DNA of 64,000 bases. It comes from Symbiodinium natans (lineage: Eukaryota; Sar; Dinophyceae; Suessiales; Symbiodiniaceae). The notes below the pieces were generated by a model, which was not told the DNA's origin, did no database searches, and worked only from the letters and a program-made list of their open reading frames with translations. Below, one piece after another: positions 52,440 through 63,410 of the stretch (the stretch's first letter is position 1; each line of letters starts with the position of its first letter). Position numbers and translations under genes: made by a program. The stretch covers positions 64,001 to 128,000 of the forward strand of contig CAJNDS010002210.1 in NCBI GenBank assembly GCA_905221605.1. The letters run 5' to 3'.

Positions 52440-53314
52440 GGTTGGTCCAAGTTTGACACTCATGCTACTAGAAGCTACCAGGCCTATGAAGCCAAGCGGC
52501 GGAACCATCGCTGGGCAATCCACTTTTCGCCTTCCGGCGCAAGCATCTAACACCGTCCTCCAGAACCGCTTCTAAGTCAGTAGCAAAAGGAGAGAAAACA
52601 ACAACGAAGTAAACTCCTTCACAGGCATAACCACAACACCTCTCTCCGAACTTAGAGAAACTGTCAAGAACAAGCCACCATTCTGCAAAAGTAACTTATG
52701 TAAGAACTCCACATGGGGCACTACGACCCAGGTTTCCCAGTTCAACAGCAACACCCTTGGAAAACCCGTTCAACTTCACCAAAGGGAACAAATGCGCATT
52801 CTGCTGCTACGAGAAGACCTGTGCTGGCGTCTCGATGGTTGCACCGTCACCCAGTTCACCCCATTTTTTCATTTAGCTGCCAAGAAGTTTGCAACTGCAT
52901 CTGTGAACTGAGCTGGCTGCATTTGTGGACGAGAGCTGATGTACGATGAGTTTTCTAATTGTTGGACATCTTGTTCTTGCTTTCGATGGCGTTGACAACC
53001 AGCATTTATACTGCCCATACTTCATTAAGTCCGTTTTCGAGAAAGATTCTATCAGAACCATCAGTATAAGATTAATAACACGGGATATGCAAAGTTTTGG
53101 GCCCTGCATAGCCTTGCTGTATGGCAGTGGTTTCGGGAAGTCGGCTAAAAGCTCCCTGCAACTTCTCCCCTCCTTTTTGCATCCGGGCACTACGCGATAT
53201 TTGCCCCCCTCCTAACCCAAAGCCGCCACAACGTGCCTTGCTTCACAGGGCAGGCGGCATGCTCGGCCATGCGGTCTTTCTGCCCTGCCTCGTCAGAAGC
53301 TGCCCCTTACCATG

Positions 53315-53348
<34 letters not shown>

Positions 53349-54440
53349 ATTTTTTTTATTTATTTATTTATTATATTATATATATATAACCACAAGAGCC
53401 CAAAAAAACGGAAGCACCAGGGATGCAAAAGGCGGCTTCCTGAGCATGGAAGGAGGAGCCGACCGAACCTCCCCCAGATCTCAGGCGAGAGCAGGATCAT
53501 GGTTGAAGAACCTCGGCTTGCTGCAGGTCGCCTTGGGGGAGCATTAAAATATCATGACCATCTTTTTTGTTTTTGTTGTGATTTGTCCTTTTTTTTTTGG
53601 GGGGGGGGGTATCCCACATCAGGGGCCAAGGTGATGCAGTGTAAATCAGGTGCAACTTCATTCTGAACTTTCTGTCTTGGAACGCAAAAACGATGCTTGC
53701 ATAAAGGGGGTCATGGCTACGCTTGGCCTCTAAGCTCGCACCCTCTGCTCACAGCTACGCTTGTCAAGATGCTCACTGCAGATGACCACATCTGGGGGTT
53801 GTTTTACACTTGACTGTACGAGCCATGCTCTAATGAAACTCCATAAAAGGGGGCAATATCTTCGAACGACCCCCGTCGACCCTTCGCCATCCCAATCAGT
53901 ACGCCATAGAAGTTATTCCCCCAGCTTCACGCCACCACTCAACCACTTCAAACCAGCAGACACCGAAGATATTAGATAATGAGAGGGAGTCTCTTGTTTA
54001 TCTTGGAGGCTTTTGAGGCACTGCAAAGCTCCTCCCATTGTCTGACGTGCGATTCCAATTTCAAGGCTCGGTACAGCACTGCGCGACCCTTCTTCGGAGA
54101 GATGCGAAGGAGGTCGTCTCTGTCCTGCGAGCTTCAGCCGGAAGAAAAGTCCTTGTGCAGGAAAGAAGTTAACCGAGAGGGCTAGGCTCTGGACACAGCA
54201 AGCGCTGGCACCAAACCTTATGCAGAGCTGTCTTTGGACGATCAAAGACTGCCTTCAACTGCCTGTTAACTGTCGCGTATTCTGGCTAGAAGTCGGTGCG
54301 GAATACAGGGCCTGGGCCTAGGGCGCCCCATAGAAGCCGAGCTGTGTCTTGAAAGGCTGCTTCCCAAGCTCAGTTGGAGAAAGCACCAATGATCGCCAGG
54401 CGGCACGTTGCTGCCATCTGCCGCAACCCTCCACTGCATG
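52440..54440. other. Interval with TA and T microsatellites, no confident gene
   Basis: (TA)n lies at 53313-53345, T/ATTT repeats at 53350-53375, and T and G runs at 53590-53608. A plus frame at 52946-53215 (LAFDGVDNQHLYCPYFIKSV) is open but unassigned. Nothing else. Confidence 0.35.
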
Positions 54441-54459
54441 GTGCAGTCATCTCGATTTC

Positions 54460-54625
54460 CTAAGATGGTGTGGAAGCGCTAAGCCGCTTCGCAGGTAGGG
54501 AGTTCTGCAGCGCTGTATCAAAGTGCACGAGATGAGAAGAAGAATCAGCTTCTGGAATGCCCGGTTCATCTGAGTAGCCCAGAGGGAACAAGGTCTCGCC
54601 TCCCTCCGCAACATCATTGAGGTAC
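54460..54625 (-). CDS. 2OG-Fe(II) oxygenase exon (YLNDVAEGGET)
   Basis: After a GTTCCGCAG acceptor the frame reads YLNDVAEGGETLFPLGYSDE and continues to a TAG at 54460. YLNxxxEGGETxFP is the segment that follows the iron-binding HxD in prolyl-4-hydroxylase-type oxygenases, forming the double-stranded beta-helix. The final His and the Arg/Lys that binds 2-oxoglutarate are not seen before the stop, so further exons are expected or the gene is truncated. It probably belongs with the exons at 57.6-58.5 kb. Confidence 0.65.
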
Positions 54626-54747
54626 CTGCGGAACGCCGGGCGCACTTTGCGCGCAAGCACCCCTGGATGCCCATCCTGTTAGCACTCTTTTGTAGAATGT
54701 GGATAAGAGCATATAAGAGCCCTGGCACTGGACCACCCCCATGATTT

Positions 54748-54778
54748 AACCTTTAGGGTTCTTTTAGGGTTTAGGGTC
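54748..54778. repeat. Short TTTAGGG array
   Basis: CTTTAGGGTTCTTTTAGGGTTTAGGGT, between the oxygenase exon and the end of the lysine-rich gene. Confidence 0.8.
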
Positions 54779-54894
54779 CCTTCATCGTCAGGCCGAGCAT
54801 GCATGTGGCCAAGCCAAAGCGGCGTACTGTGCTGTGGGTTGCTCTTCTTGCCCACTCTCCCACTCTGTCTCACTCTCTCCTTTCTCATGCCTTT

Positions 54895-54982
54895 CTAAAA
54901 CTTGCACGGCTTGGCCTCCTCCTCCTTCACCGGACCCGGGCGGAAGTAGATCTGCAACAAAGCCAACATGTCATTCATTATT

Positions 54983-55035
<53 letters not shown>

Positions 55036-55145
55036 CGCACTCTCTCTCTCTCTCTCTCTCACACACTGGCCTGCGTCGGCCAAGACGCAAGCTCCCCAGC
55101 CGGCACTTCCTCAAGACTCACTCTGTTTCTTTCTCGCTTTCTCAC

Positions 55146-55243
<98 letters not shown>

Positions 55244-55352
55244 CCCCTCCCCTTTCCCTCTCTCTCATTCCTCACGCCTTGTCGTCCTTCTTGTCCTTAG
55301 CCTTAGCCGGCGCTTCCTCAAGACTCACTCTGTTTCTTTCTCGCTTTCTCAC

Positions 55353-55388
<36 letters not shown>

Positions 55389-55483
55389 CTTTCCCTCTCT
55401 CTCATTCCTCACGCCTCGTGGTCCTTCTTGTCCGTAGCCGGCGCTTCCTCAAGACTCACTCTGTTTCTTTCTCGCTTTCTCAC

Positions 55484-55537
<54 letters not shown>

Positions 55538-56372
55538 CTTTCTACCACACTCCCTCATTCCTGCCTCTTCACGTGCGGCTGCGTGAAGCCTCAATCTGAG
55601 AAAAACGCTCCCTGCCCGCACAAGCTCTGTCAGAACCCCGAGGAGCCAACTTCTTGAAGCGCCCTGGCGACACCGTGAAGTGCTCCGAGGTCCCTTCTCC
55701 TGACGAACGAAAAAATGTAGAACTCGCGCCGCAAAAACACTCCCCACCCCATCCAAGCCGCAGACCCACAGCAATGAACACAACGATGTGGGAAGCCGCC
55801 TCCACGAGACCACGCCGCTCCCACCCGCCCGCTCCTCCCTCCCACTCTCCAATCGACACCTCTTCCGCAGGCCCCTTCTTTGCATCCTTGCTCGGCTTCT
55901 TTGTCGGCTTCTTTACCTGCTGCCCCCCCATCCCCGCTTCCCCCCTTCCCCCCCTTCCCACACGCTGCCAGCCTTGCGGGCGTTCCCCTGACCAAAACGT
56001 CTGCAAACGTGAAACAAGAACGCATCACAAAAAAAAACAACGACGAAACACTGGGACCACGACGCAATTGCGGCACCACTTTGTGGTGTCCCTCGACTGC
56101 CGGTTGTAGTAGTTGCCGCAGTACTTGAACTTGGCATCCACCGCCCCTCAACCCCAATGCCTCCCGCACTTGAACCCCATGAAATGTCTAAGAAGCGGAC
56201 ATTTGCGCATTTTGTCTGGAATTTCTGCGCCTGACATTTGCGCGAGCCCACGCACACACAAGCACGCACGCACGCGCTTGACCTTCCCAACAACACCTGC
56301 CTGCGTAGACCGACGAGAGGACGAGGCCTGCTCTTTCGAGGACGACGACAACTCCGCCTTGACCCTAGCCAT
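54895..56372 (-). CDS. Lysine-rich protein with zinc-finger-like segment and triplicated exon
   Basis: A likely start is the ATG at 56372 (MARVKAELSSSSKEQASSSR). From 56146 an exon reads AVDAKFKYCGNYYNRQSRDT then TKWCRNC, a Cys-containing finger-like stretch. Then TFWSGERPQGWQR, and 55916-55860 reads VKKPTKKPSKDAKKGPAEE. Three related exons follow: 55447-55415 (EAPATDKKDHE), 55316-55278 (EAPAKAKDKKDDK) and one from 55109 (EVPAGELASWPT), each after CTTGAG and, in the first two, with a GC donor (GCGTGAGG). The last exon 54951-54895 reads IYFRPGPVKEEEAKPCKF and stops. Phases are 0 at the repeated exons. Introns are (TC)n on the plus strand. Function unknown; it may bind nucleic acid. Confidence 0.55.
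54980..55535. repeat. (TC)n minisatellite with three repeat units
   Basis: Each unit is GCTTCCTCAAGACTCACTCT, then TTTCTTTCTCGCTTTCTCAC, then a (TC)n run, at about 55105, 55312 and 55443. The (TC) run of the longest exceeds 80 bases. It is intronic to the lysine-rich gene, whose small exons are part of the unit. Confidence 0.95.
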
Positions 56373-56399
56373 CGCCTCACAGGTAGGGTCCGTGCATAT

Positions 56400-57300
56400 T
56401 CTCCTCACTCCACACAAGCTAGGCGCCCTTCTACCTCGAGGTTTGCACTTGAAGATGTGTGGCCCGTGGTTACTTTGCCTCTGCCCCCACCCCTGAGCCC
56501 AGCCCAAGCTGACTGCATTTGTATGTGTGGCAGAGCATTCTTACGCCTCACTTAAGGGGTTTCTGCGCGTTCGGGCCTTGCCAGCTGCAAGTAGCCGCCG
56601 AACGTGTTCAAGGGTAGCAAGGTCTACGATAAGCTTGAGCTCGTGGAGTTCAGGTTCCAGCCCTCCAGAACTTGAAGCTCCATTGATCACATATGTATGA
56701 CATCTATTGATGTCTCATATATCCCAACCGTCCCAACCCAAAGCTAAACTTCCAAGACGCTCAAGACTTACAAGCATCAAAGAAAGCTCTCACCTGAACG
56801 AAGGTCAGATTCGGCTAAATTCACAGCTTCTCACAACTGACACGCAGCGACACGAGGAGGCAGAGACACTTTTGCGCATGCATGTGAGATGGCGTCAAGA
56901 TTATGTCCGCTCTTTGACGGTCAACATCCACATATGCTTCAAAGAAGGCGCGGCTGCCATTCCACATCGGATCAATGTTCTGCGAACGATGAGAACATGG
57001 TGAGCAGCCGCAACACAACGCCCCCTCCTCTTGGGAGTGGCTCCCACAGGTGGTCTTAACATAAAGCGCCCCGCGCGGGAATCCGTGTCCGGGGCACACG
57101 ATCAAGGTTGCAGGGCCTGAAAGGCACGCATTCGACTCTCAAGGACCCGTTGCAAACAAAAAAACACGCATAAACAAAATGCAGGAATCCACACACACAC
57201 ACACACATACAGAGGGTCCAAGGAGTCTAAAGCAAAGTCCCTGAGTCTTCTCTCAAAGCTCGGGCTCGGACGGGCTACGTCGTTCCTCGATGCCAACAGT
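56400..57300. other. Interval between oxygenase exons
   Basis: A minus frame at about 56900-56990 (GSRAFFEAYVDVDRQRADII) has coding-like character but lacks a clear HxD motif. (CA)n lies at 57189-57207. The missing catalytic exon of the oxygenase should lie between 57.5 and 54.7 kb but I could not identify it. Confidence 0.3.
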
Positions 57301-57566
57301 GGAGTCTCCAGGCAGTGTTTTCGGTTGCAGCAGACATGCTTAAGTCACCCAAATGTCACCCAAAACTTCTCCCTCTTGCTCTCCAAGCTTCTGGGGATCG
57401 GAGTCTTGGTGCGTCTCATACTTTTCGCCCGGACCTCAGATCTCACATTTGGATCAGGGAGGCTTGTGGGCTGCGCCTTCGACAGAGAATGGGCTCCCTG
57501 CCGTAGAGGCCTGCAGCCATTCCAGTCATTCGAGGAGGCACACGCCACGAGATGTGCCGCACCTAT

Positions 57567-58475
57567 CTGAAGAGCTTCGGCGTCATCGTCGGGAATGCGA
57601 GCAGCACGATGCATCCTCTTCAGCAGGTGGAAGACCTCCTCAGCAACCAGTGGAACCACAGCAGATCTTGCTTGACAGGGAATTTTATTCTGGGGGGCAG
57701 CTGATGTCCTGACACGAGCTTTGTAGCCAAGCGCGCAATGCGGATCAGAAGTGGCGAGGTGATGTAAGGTCGCGGCTGGCAGGTCCTTCTCCTGCGTGTA
57801 ATTCAACCAGATCTGCTTGTTGTTTCTGACGCTGACCTGGCGCCACGGACTCAAAGCGACACATGAGCCCAATACAAATGAAGATGCTTCTGTCCGAACC
57901 AGACGAAGTCCATGTCCAAGCGTTCGTCGAAATCTTTCACACAGCTCGGGCACCTGCTCATCGAATTTGTTGTCTGCCTTCTGGACAACTTTTGCGGGCT
58001 CCAGGCGGCCGGCTACCTGACACTCAGAACCATAAGCACGCCGGTTCGGGATCTTGTTGGGTGATGACCGCTGCACCTGCTGCTTCAACGTCTCGCATTC
58101 CGAGTCGCTGAGGAAGTCATCGTGTACCTGCACGCACAGAGCACGCGCGCATCAACAACGGCACCGGCCTCCCAGAAAAAGCCGGAGGGCACGTAAATGC
58201 GGGGAAGCTGCGAGACTACCTCAAGTTGCTTTGAGAACTGATTGTGGTTCATAAGTATGAGCTTCAACCGACCAATGGATTTGCAAAGCCCGCTGCCCGC
58301 CACTCACCCCCCTCAGGTGCCGCCAGAGAATGTAGGGCTTCTGAAGGCCTGCAAAAAGAGCAGAGCGGTTAGTGTCACAACTTGCCATCCCAAAGCCAAT
58401 GCGACGTTCGGGATTCTCGGGGATGGACTCCAGAAGTGGCAGGGGCTCGCGTGCCGTACGGCCTTGCACGTCGCC
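57567..58475 (-). CDS. Prolyl-4-hydroxylase-like 2OG-Fe(II) oxygenase, N-terminal exons
   Basis: Exons in order: about 58470-58386 (LLESIPENPERRIGFGM, GC donor), 58348-58308 (GLQKPYILWRHLRG), 58261-58163 (LILMNHNQFSKQLEVVSQLP…YVPSGFFWEAG), 58127-58017 (VHDDFLSDSECETLKQQVQR…YGSECQ), 57980 onward (KADNKFDEQVPELCERFRRT), and about 57645-57567 (EEVFHLLKRMHRAARIPDDD-AEALQ). The introns are 37, 46, 35 and 36 bases, two with GC donors. VxDDFLSDxECE and RIxxxxxIPxxxAEALQ are the usual lead-in to the iron site of prolyl-4-hydroxylases, which hydroxylate proline using Fe(II), oxygen and 2-oxoglutarate. The HxD exon itself is missing. YLNDVAEGGET at 54.6 kb is a likely continuation. Confidence 0.65.
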
Positions 58476-58714
58476 GTGCGCCGGCTGTGCCTTGCCTTGG
58501 CTGTGTTGTGCTGGGCGTGTGTTCTTGGAATTTTAGATTACGGATTACAGTATATAGAGGGTTGAGGGAACCATAGGGAACCACAACGCATCTGACAACT
58601 TCTTCTTCCGTCCCAAGTGGCCCTCATCGGGTTGGATGCGGACGGCGATGAGCGCAGCGACCACCACAACCGAAGCGAGGACTTCAAGCAAGGTGCAAAA
58701 CTCACCATTTTATC

Positions 58715-58840
58715 TTTAAGGGATGTTCCCCCTTCTACTAACAGCTCCTTAATAGGGATTATCATCCGGGGGGGGTGGGGGGGGGTACGATAATCCCTGT
58801 TAAGGACTGTTAGTAACAGGGGGAACATCGCAAGATTGCC
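58715..58840. repeat. Hairpin element, related to 21095-21235
   Basis: TACTAACAGCTCCTTAATAGGGATTATC (58735-58762) pairs almost fully with GATAATCCCTGTTAAGGACTGTTAGTA (58789-58815) around a G-rich loop. The trailing GGGGGAACATCGCAAGATTG matches the 21.2-kb copy. Confidence 0.85.
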
Positions 58841-58844
58841 CCCT

Positions 58845-60390
58845 TTGAGTTCGGATGATGTTGGAGCGAACAAGTGGGGCCTGTGGAGATGGCCCACCAG
58901 GCCTTGCAAGGCTGAGCCAGCTGATTGCCTAACTAACCTTTCTGAACCCTCCCCCTAAACCCTCAACCCTTAAGCCCTAAACCCAAAAACCTAAACCCCC
59001 TCTATGAATATTCCCGGTCTTCTCCCACAAAAAACCTCGGGAAGCTTACAAAAAGCCTCACGCTGAGCATTCGGAACCAACAACTCAAGCCGTCGGCTCC
59101 TGCCTTTTTGGGCGCGCCCGGCACATGCGCCATGCCGGACCATGAGGCTCTGCAGCTACAGCTCCCCCTGTTTCATTAGGTTGGGTCCATTGGGTCCTTT
59201 ACCAGCCTCTGAAACATTCCTCCTCGGCATGATATCCCCTTAAACCCCAATTTAACGAAGGAAAGGATGCTAGATTTTTTGCAGCGGGCCTACTCAGTTC
59301 AGCTTGTGGCTCCATGCATCCGTCATTCCGTCACGTAGTGTGTGACTCTGCCCTCCATGCTGTGCGTGTGCAGAATTTAACGGGGATGAAGCGAAGAGTC
59401 GGTAATGTTGGATTCAGGTCTTGTAACCGGCACAGCGCCGGCATTCTGTGAATGTGCGTTGCCCGCAGACTTCAACCCTAAACCTTGCTAACAGGCAACA
59501 ATCCTGCATCTCGAGCTGGCGGGGAAGGCATCGGGCCGCAAAAGGCATCGAACATATCCGTCCTCTACTCAAGTAGTACCTGGAACTCATGGGAATGGGT
59601 GCGACACCTCGCTCAGGGCCATCAACAAAACTACTGCAGAAAAATCGCACGAGATGTTACCCGCATGGAACAATCTCCTTGCCCCACTGATTGCTGCAGT
59701 GTTGAAAGCTGACAGGGACTTCGAGACTTCATTAGAGGACCCCCTCCACCTCCCCCAAGCACCCAACTTTTTTCATGCATCCACGAAGTCCCAAAGAGGC
59801 GACGGTTCTAAGATCATGCCTTGCCAGCCGCCGCAGTTTGGAGGCAAATCTGGAGAGCTCTCTCCACACCGCCTGCTTCTGATAGCTCCTTTACGACCAT
59901 CTGGGCCGCACTCGTAAACTTCGCGCGCTCTGCCCCAAGCATTCGCCGAAGACCTCGTGCTACGGCCGCTTCATAGCTCGCGATGGCCTGGACAGGCCCC
60001 CAGCGCCATGCATAACCAACCTATGAGAGGTCCCTGTGGACCATCATTCTTTGAATCAAGGACTGACCACCGAAAAGACAGTGCATCAACAACAACGACA
60101 GCCCCACCTCACTAGAAGCTTGCTCTTGCTTGGGTGGTCGGTCTACTTTGAGACCAAGTCCCAAGCGCTCAGCCTGCCATGTGCCCAACATGGATTCTGT
60201 CGTTGCAGAAAGGGCCCTCTCACAGCAACAAACACGCACCTTTGCTGCCGTGGCGAGCTGGTCACCAAATCCCGGGCAGAACAGCATGGGGGTACCCACC
60301 TGGATTCAGAGTAGGGGTTTTGGGCGCGCTAAGTTTTCGAGGTTTTGCCGCAAGGGTGCTTGGGACTCTGTGTCCCTGTCTCTCTGCTTC
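58845..60390. other. Interval without a recognised gene
   Basis: Loose CCCTAAACCC motifs occur at 58950-59000. A plus frame at 59654-59917 (LIAAVLKADRDFETSLEDPL) is open but unassigned. No repeat family was recognised in the rest. Confidence 0.35.
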
Positions 60391-60399
60391 TCCTCCTTC

Positions 60400-60620
60400 T
60401 CCGAGTCAGATCTCCCTATCTCCCTCTCTCCCTCTCTCTCTCCACAAGCTCTTGCTTGCTTGCTTGCTTGCTTGAGCGCGCATGACCTCCTGACCTCCAC
60501 AAGCTCTCTCTCTGTCTCTCTCTCCTCGCTTGTGAAGACCCCGGTGAGGGGGGCCCACAAGCTCTCTCTCTCGCTCTCTCTCTGTGTTTTCTTCGGCTTC
60601 GTCTTCTTCTTCTTCGTCTC
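60400..60620. repeat. TC-rich and GCTT repeats
   Basis: CTCTCTCCCTCTCTCTCTCC, (GCTT)n at 60449-60472, then further (TC)n and TTCTTCTTCTTC. The long plus frame across it is an artefact. Confidence 0.9.
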
Positions 60621-60779
60621 CGCAGACAGGTCTCCACAGACTATCCCTGGAGTGCCCATCCCCAGAGAATCCCGTAGTGGAGAATCTCGTAGTTGTGTCC
60701 CTGGAAGGTTCTCAGTCGTGTGTTCCGCCCAGAAGGGTTAAGGGTCACTGGCCATCTCTCAACCACAGCACCTTCCATC

Positions 60780-61060
60780 TACATGCCCACAACCCTGGAT
60801 GGTGAGTTTCTGGAGCTCAAGACATGGAATGCTGTCACTTTGCCACATTCCCTCTGGGAAGCCAATAAGCATGCCCAGGCGCCGTCAAGGACTCCATGAA
60901 GGAGTTTTGGCCTTGATCCAGGACCGATTGGGGCCAAGGCATGTTTGTTCCAATGCTGAGTTTTACCGCAGGGCATCTCAGGGGCGCACCACCATGTGTG
61001 ACAAACAGCGCAGGCTTCGCTCTGCGCAGGAGTTCCACCTGCAGGGGTCGCAAACCTTGC
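60780..61060. other. Undecided coding-like frames
   Basis: The minus frame (ELLRRAKPALFVTHGGAPLR, IGTNMPWPQSVLDQGQNSFM) and the plus frame (GLHEGVLALIQDRLGPRHVC) both look plausible. No known motif. Confidence 0.25.
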
Positions 61061-61064
61061 ACAC

Positions 61065-61133
<69 letters not shown>

Positions 61134-61148
61134 GAGAGAGAGAGAGGT
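61065..61148. repeat. (CAGA)n microsatellite
   Basis: About seventeen CAGA units followed by (GA)n. On the minus strand it translates to repeated CLSV, an artefact. Confidence 0.97.
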
Positions 61149-61149
61149 A

Positions 61150-62250
61150 TCAAGGTTATCCCCAGGGGTGTCTCTGAGCTCTAACAAGCAGGACTCCAAA
61201 ACCTTTAGGGACAATGCTTTTGGCGAGTCAAGGTGTGACTCGGGGGAGCAGGTTCTACACTTCCCTGGCCTGAGGAAGGCTCGGGGCGCAGATGGCATTG
61301 GCCGGCACGATGATGTCCTCCAAGGCATCTGGCTGCCCACCTCGAGATGCTCACCAGAAATTTAGGGGGGAATGGGCGGGTGAAAGGGGCCCCACATTCC
61401 CGATTTGCGCCCATTCAGAACATACTTGGGCTTGTTAAGGCCTCATCCGGGGGATACGTCTCCCTACATCCCCCTCTTCCTTGTGCTCCTTGTTTTCTTC
61501 AGGATGCTCGAGTATGTCATTCTCTACCACACCACGCTTTGCACATTCCTTTCGTCACCATCTACGATCGCATGGCCTGCAGGTCCCAAAGAAAGAAAAG
61601 TGAACTTCAATAAGCCCTTATTCGTGGTGCTGAGGGAGTGAACAGAAGGTTTTATGGGGTCCGGCCCCTTGAGCACCAACAAACCTTTGCGCGGGCCTGG
61701 CCTGTGGAAATCACAATCACGGGGGCTGGATTCATCAACGCTGTTGTAGCCAGCTCTGCAAACACGGCCCGAAATACCGCTTGGCAGAGCTCCTTCCTGA
61801 GATGCACGAAGCAAGGAATGTCAAAGAACTGCACGCTTGAAGGCCACACGCAAGACTCGCACGACTGCTTACAAACATGTGCCCCCGGACCAATGTTCTT
61901 CCCATTGTTCCCAAGGCCTTCGACATAGTCACTACAACAAACCCATGGCCGCCTTGTAATCCCCTCTCCCAAAAAATTAAACCCCCCCTACCCCCTAAGA
62001 TTCCATACCCCCCCCCCCATGATAGTTGCATTAAAGAAAATGAGGGGGGGTTTTATTATCAGGGGTCCGGGGGGGGGGGGGTCAATGTTAGGGTTTAGTA
62101 GGGGATTACACCAGGTCAGCCCAGCTGCCCTGTGACGGCGCTGCCTGCGGTGCCGTACCAACCGAAGTCAGGATGGCTGCCGGTAATGGCCGTTCCCATT
62201 GACACGTACACAACCTCCAAGGCACCCTATGTCTCAACTCCCCTAAGAAC
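61150..62250. other. Interval without a confident gene
   Basis: Frames at 61638-61928 (plus) and 61524-61814 (minus) are open and overlap. C and G runs lie at 61979-62022 and 62040-62082, and GTTAGGGTTTAG at 62088. Nothing assignable. Confidence 0.35.
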
Positions 62251-62251
62251 C

Positions 62252-62674
62252 TTAATAAACAAACACGTTTAAATAGCCTCTTGGGTTTGATATACACAAA
62301 AAAAACGATTCCCAAGGGGGAAAAAGATGTACATGGCCTTCGCCAATCTCAACATGAGTTTGGAACGTGTCTTGGAGCGACCAGCCTTTGCACTTGCACT
62401 TCAAGTGGCCTTTGTATGCCTTAGTCACATTTTTCGCAACCGTCGCCTCCTGACCCCTGCCACGAGAAACTTCCACCTGCCGGAGGAAATCTTCTGACCT
62501 GGCGCTCCAAAGCGGGGCGACAACGTTTGCCAGCTTCCTTCCTACATGCCGGTGCATGCAGCTCTCAAACCAGCAGAAGGAAACATTGAGGATGTAGAGT
62601 TGAGTGGCTTGGGGATGCAGAAGGGTTGGTGGCCGGGGCGAAGTTTCAGGGTGGAGCTGCCCTGACACGCTCAA
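62252..62674 (-). CDS. Unassigned ORF, up to 140 codons
   Basis: The minus frame reads RKLANVVAPLWSARSEDFLR, then QVEVSRGRGQEATVAKNVTK and AYKGHLKCKCKGWSLQDTFQ, and stops at 62252. There is no ATG near the 5' end, so it would be an internal or last exon. The composition is plausible, with no motif that I recognise. Confidence 0.35.
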   Translation of the reverse strand: MSVSGQLHPETSPRPPTLLHPQATQLYILNVSFCWFESCMHRHVGRKLANVVAPLWSARSEDFLRQVEVSRGRGQEATVAKNVTKAYKGHLKCKCKGWSLQDTFQTHVEIGEGHVHLFPPWESFFLCISNPRGYLNVFVY

Positions 62675-63410
62675 GTACGATAAATAATTCCGAGGGGCTC
62701 GGGGGCAAGGGGCCTCGACCCAAGCAATGGGCCCACAAACTCGAACTTCTTGCCAGCGGACTCATAAAATGCTTCATCCTTCCTGGGTACCCCATGCCCC
62801 GAGGGTAGGCAGCAGGGAGTGCACAAGGTTTGGTGCCGAACACTGTGCCAGGCTGTGTACAGAGTGAAGTCAAAGAAAGCGAAACAAAGAACTGAAAACA
62901 ATAATACTTCTTCATCCTCGAAACTCGTTTAGCTTGTCTGCAAGGAAAGGGACGGTAGTCACCAGGTTCACAGCAGTGTAGTACTCATTGACAAGTGGCT
63001 CAGAGGTGTTTAAGGACAACTCTGGCCGTTGCAGCAAGGTTCTAACCCCCTCGATCGCGGCAGCATTGGCGCTGTTGGCCTTTATTGCATCAACCTGATG
63101 GCAGCTACAATGCCTGCTTCTTTAAACTTCTGTGGCAGGTCTCCAGTTTTCTCTTGCTGAGGCCGCAGCCAGGCCTCCAGCTGAGCCACCGTGCACTGCG
63201 AAGGCTGCATCCCAGTATCCTGCAGACCAAGAGCAAGAGCAACCGAGCAACCCCCGCTGTCCAGGACCGCACGCTGGCCTGGGCCTGCCGCCGTGAGCAG
63301 CGAAACATCCGGAATTCCCAGATGCCTGCCCACACCAGCTCCAAAAAGCGCTTTGAGATGCGGAGATGCGAGGCATGGTAGACGGCCGGAGTCAACTCAG
63401 GGTTGATGGG
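62671..63410 (-). CDS. Unassigned helical multi-exon gene
   Basis: About 63370-63330 reads LRISKRFLELVWAG. About 63325-63110 reads GIPDVSLLTAAGPGQRAVLD, then SQCTVAQLEAWLRPQQEKTG and QKFKEAG. 63104-62926 reads VDAIKANSANAAAIEGVRTL, then NTSEPLVNEYYTAVNLVTTV and ADKLNEF. 62782-62671 reads KDEAFYESAGKKFEFVGPLL, then APEPLGIIYRT and a TGA. Leucine/alanine-rich helices resemble armadillo/HEAT-type repeats, but that is only an impression. The junction near 63110 needs a frame change of two bases. Without a better splice site this could be a small deletion. Confidence 0.5.

Noticed and set aside
54799-55657. Plus-strand ORFs of 200-250 codons made of Ser-Leu repeats
   Set aside because: They are translations of (TC)n. 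The coding evidence here is on the minus strand in the short segments between the runs.
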